Shown here: positions 5,545 through 6,814 of the stretch, piece by piece
How positions within the stretch are numbered: position 1 is the stretch's first letter
How the letters are laid out: each line of letters opens with the position of its first letter
Assembly: GCA_035535195.1 (NCBI GenBank)
Contig: DATLQK010000081.1
Coordinates: 1 to 6,814 of the forward strand
Length of the DNA stretch: 6,814 bases
Reading direction: 5' to 3'
Source of the DNA: JACDAN01 sp035535195
Lineage (GTDB): Bacteria > Actinomycetota > Thermoleophilia > Gaiellales > Gaiellaceae
The notes under the pieces: generated by a model
Told to the model about the DNA's origin: nothing
Database searches by the model: none
What the model saw: only the letters and a program-made list of their open reading frames with translations
Translations under genes and position numbers: made by a program

Positions 5545-5561
5545 TCAGCCGGGCCGGCTGA
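5545..5561 (+). terminator. GC-rich hairpin after tRNA-Tyr, possible terminator
   Basis: TCAGCCG and CGGCTGA form a perfect 7-bp stem around a GGC loop, 30 nt after the tRNA. No T-tract follows, so it would be an atypical terminator. It could instead be an RNA-processing signal or an operator for pilT. Confidence 0.35.
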
Positions 5562-5626
5562 CGCCCCACAGAGTTCGCCGCCCCGAAAAATCTGCGGAAA
5601 CCTAAAGCCGGCCGGCGGGACAGCCG

Positions 5627-6811
5627 ATGAGCGGGTTGGCCCTCATGGACCTCAATTCCCTGCTCTCACACGTGATCGAGATCGGAGGTAGCGACCTCCA
5701 TCTCAAGGTCGATTCGGTGCCGATGGCGCGAATCGACGGCACGCTGACGCCCATCATCGGCGAGGGGCCGCTCACCGACGAGGTGCTCGAGCGCTTCCTG
5801 CTCCAGGTCAGCGAGCGCACCCCGGCCAAACGGGAGCACTTCTACGAGTCCGGGGACCTCGACACGGCCTACCTCGCGGAAGACGTTGGACGCTTTCGCG
5901 TCAACGGGTTCCGCCAGCGCGGCTCGATCTCATTCGCCTTCCGGTTCGTGCCGGCCGAAGTCCCGAACTTCGAGAAGCTCGGCCTCCCGGTCGGAGTCAG
6001 GAAGCTGTCCGGGGAGCATCGCGGACTCGTCCTCGTCACCGGCGCGACCGGCTCGGGGAAGTCGATGACGCTGGCGGCCATGGTCGACGAGATCAACCGG
6101 ACGCGGAAAGAGCACATCGTCACCATCGAGGACCCGATCGAGATCATGCACCCGGACCAGGGCTGCATCGTGAACCAGCGTGAGGTCGGGCTCGACACAG
6201 AGTCCTACTCCCAGGCCCTCCGCCGTGTCCTCCGCCAGGACCCGGACGTGATCCTGATCGGCGAGCTTCGCGACGAGGAGTCGGCGCGCGCCGCCCTCCA
6301 GGCGGCGGAATCCGGCCACTTCGTCCTCTCGACCATGCACACGATCGACGTGACGGAGACCGTCGGGCGGATGGTCGAGTTCTTTCCGCCGGCGAAGCAG
6401 ATGATGGTGCGCCAGATCCTTGCCGGCGTGCTTCGCGGCGTCGTCAGCCAGAGGCTGCTGCCGCGCATCGACGGAGGCCGCGTCGCAGCGGTCGAGGTGA
6501 TGCTGAACACCGCCCGCATCGCCGACCTGATCCGGGATCCGGAAAAGACCGAGCAGATCACCGAGGCGCTCGAGGACGGCAGCTTCTACAACATGCAGAG
6601 CTTCTCGCAGCACCTCGTACGGCTAGTGCTCGCTGAGGAGATCGACTTCGAGACAGCAGCCGCGGCCGCGACGAACCGGCACGACTTCGAGATTGCCGTG
6701 CAGCAGGCTCAGCGAATGAAGAAAGTCGCGGAGGCTGATGCTGCTCCTGAGGACGAAGAGGCCGCTCCCGAAGTCGACGACGACGAGGTCTCTCACCTGC
6801 GGCTCGCCTGA
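5627..6811 (+). CDS. pilT: PilT-type twitching-motility ATPase
   Basis: A 394-aa hexameric ATPase of the secretion-ATPase superfamily; in type IV pilus systems PilT powers pilus retraction at the inner membrane. The N-terminal PAS-like domain covers about 8-110 (IGGSDLHLKV, VPMARIDG, GRFRVNGFRQRG). Walker A is GATGSGKS (139-146), the Asp box HIVTIEDPIEI (163-173), Walker B DVILIGELRD (207-216) and the His box HFVLSTMHT (231-239). RIADLIRDPEK (297-307) corresponds to the AIRNLIRE motif of PilT but differs in several residues. A PilT-like MQSF segment lies at 323-326, and an acidic tail covers 368-387. All catalytic motifs are present, so it should be active. The ATG at 5627 has GGCGGGA 6 nt upstream; an in-frame ATG at 5645 (MDLNSLL) is a good alternative and matches common PilT starts. 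No other pilus gene is in view. Confidence 0.94.
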   Translation: MSGLALMDLNSLLSHVIEIGGSDLHLKVDSVPMARIDGTLTPIIGEGPLTDEVLERFLLQVSERTPAKREHFYESGDLDTAYLAEDVGRFRVNGFRQRGSISFAFRFVPAEVPNFEKLGLPVGVRKLSGEHRGLVLVTGATGSGKSMTLAAMVDEINRTRKEHIVTIEDPIEIMHPDQGCIVNQREVGLDTESYSQALRRVLRQDPDVILIGELRDEESARAALQAAESGHFVLSTMHTIDVTETVGRMVEFFPPAKQMMVRQILAGVLRGVVSQRLLPRIDGGRVAAVEVMLNTARIADLIRDPEKTEQITEALEDGSFYNMQSFSQHLVRLVLAEEIDFETAAAAATNRHDFEIAVQQAQRMKKVAEADAAPEDEEAAPEVDDDEVSHLRLA

Positions 6812-6814
6812 GTT

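Overview
The window is strongly GC-rich, with genes packed on both strands. The mix of families points to a GC-rich actinobacterium: a long LAL-type LuxR regulator, a Holin-X/DUF3618 membrane-protein cluster, TANNNT -10 elements placed for leaderless mRNAs, and tRNAs without an encoded CCA. A PilT ATPase and a Sec-exported RTX-repeat protein in the same window make a deep-branching lineage such as Thermoleophilia (Gaiellales/Solirubrobacterales) the best guess. That placement is inference from gene content, not a database result.

Layout. (1) 1-553, minus strand: the N-terminal 184 codons of a secreted calcium-binding (RTX nonapeptide) protein that runs off the left edge. (2) 554-1014: no intact gene. 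It holds a decayed fragment of a medium-chain dehydrogenase/quinone oxidoreductase (about 735-985, minus), broken by two in-frame TAG codons that lie in a 15-bp tandem duplication, plus several dyad symmetries in the RTX gene's upstream region. (3) 1015-3861, plus: a complete 948-aa ATP-binding LuxR (LAL/MalT-like) transcription factor, probably translated from a leaderless mRNA. (4) 3862-4097: a short non-coding stretch with a 9-bp direct repeat and alternative small hairpins. (5) 4098-4170, minus: tRNA-Thr(GGT).

(6) 4233-5367, plus: four overlapping small genes under one likely leaderless promoter. They encode a 42-aa DUF4235-like membrane peptide, a 117-aa protein with one C-terminal membrane helix, a Holin-X (Phage_holin_3_6) protein and a DUF3618-type protein. 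All four have predicted membrane segments, so they look like a co-translated inner-membrane module of unknown function. Its layout recalls the enterobacterial yqjD-yqjE type of locus. (7) 5434-5515, plus: tRNA-Tyr(GTA) with a good -10 box. (8) 5627-6811, plus: a complete PilT-type twitching ATPase with an acidic C-terminal tail.

The genes do not form one pathway. The regulator, the membrane module and the pilus motor are separate transcription units set off by tRNA genes. The items most worth a second look are the four-gene membrane module and the quinone-oxidoreductase relic with its duplicated amber stop.
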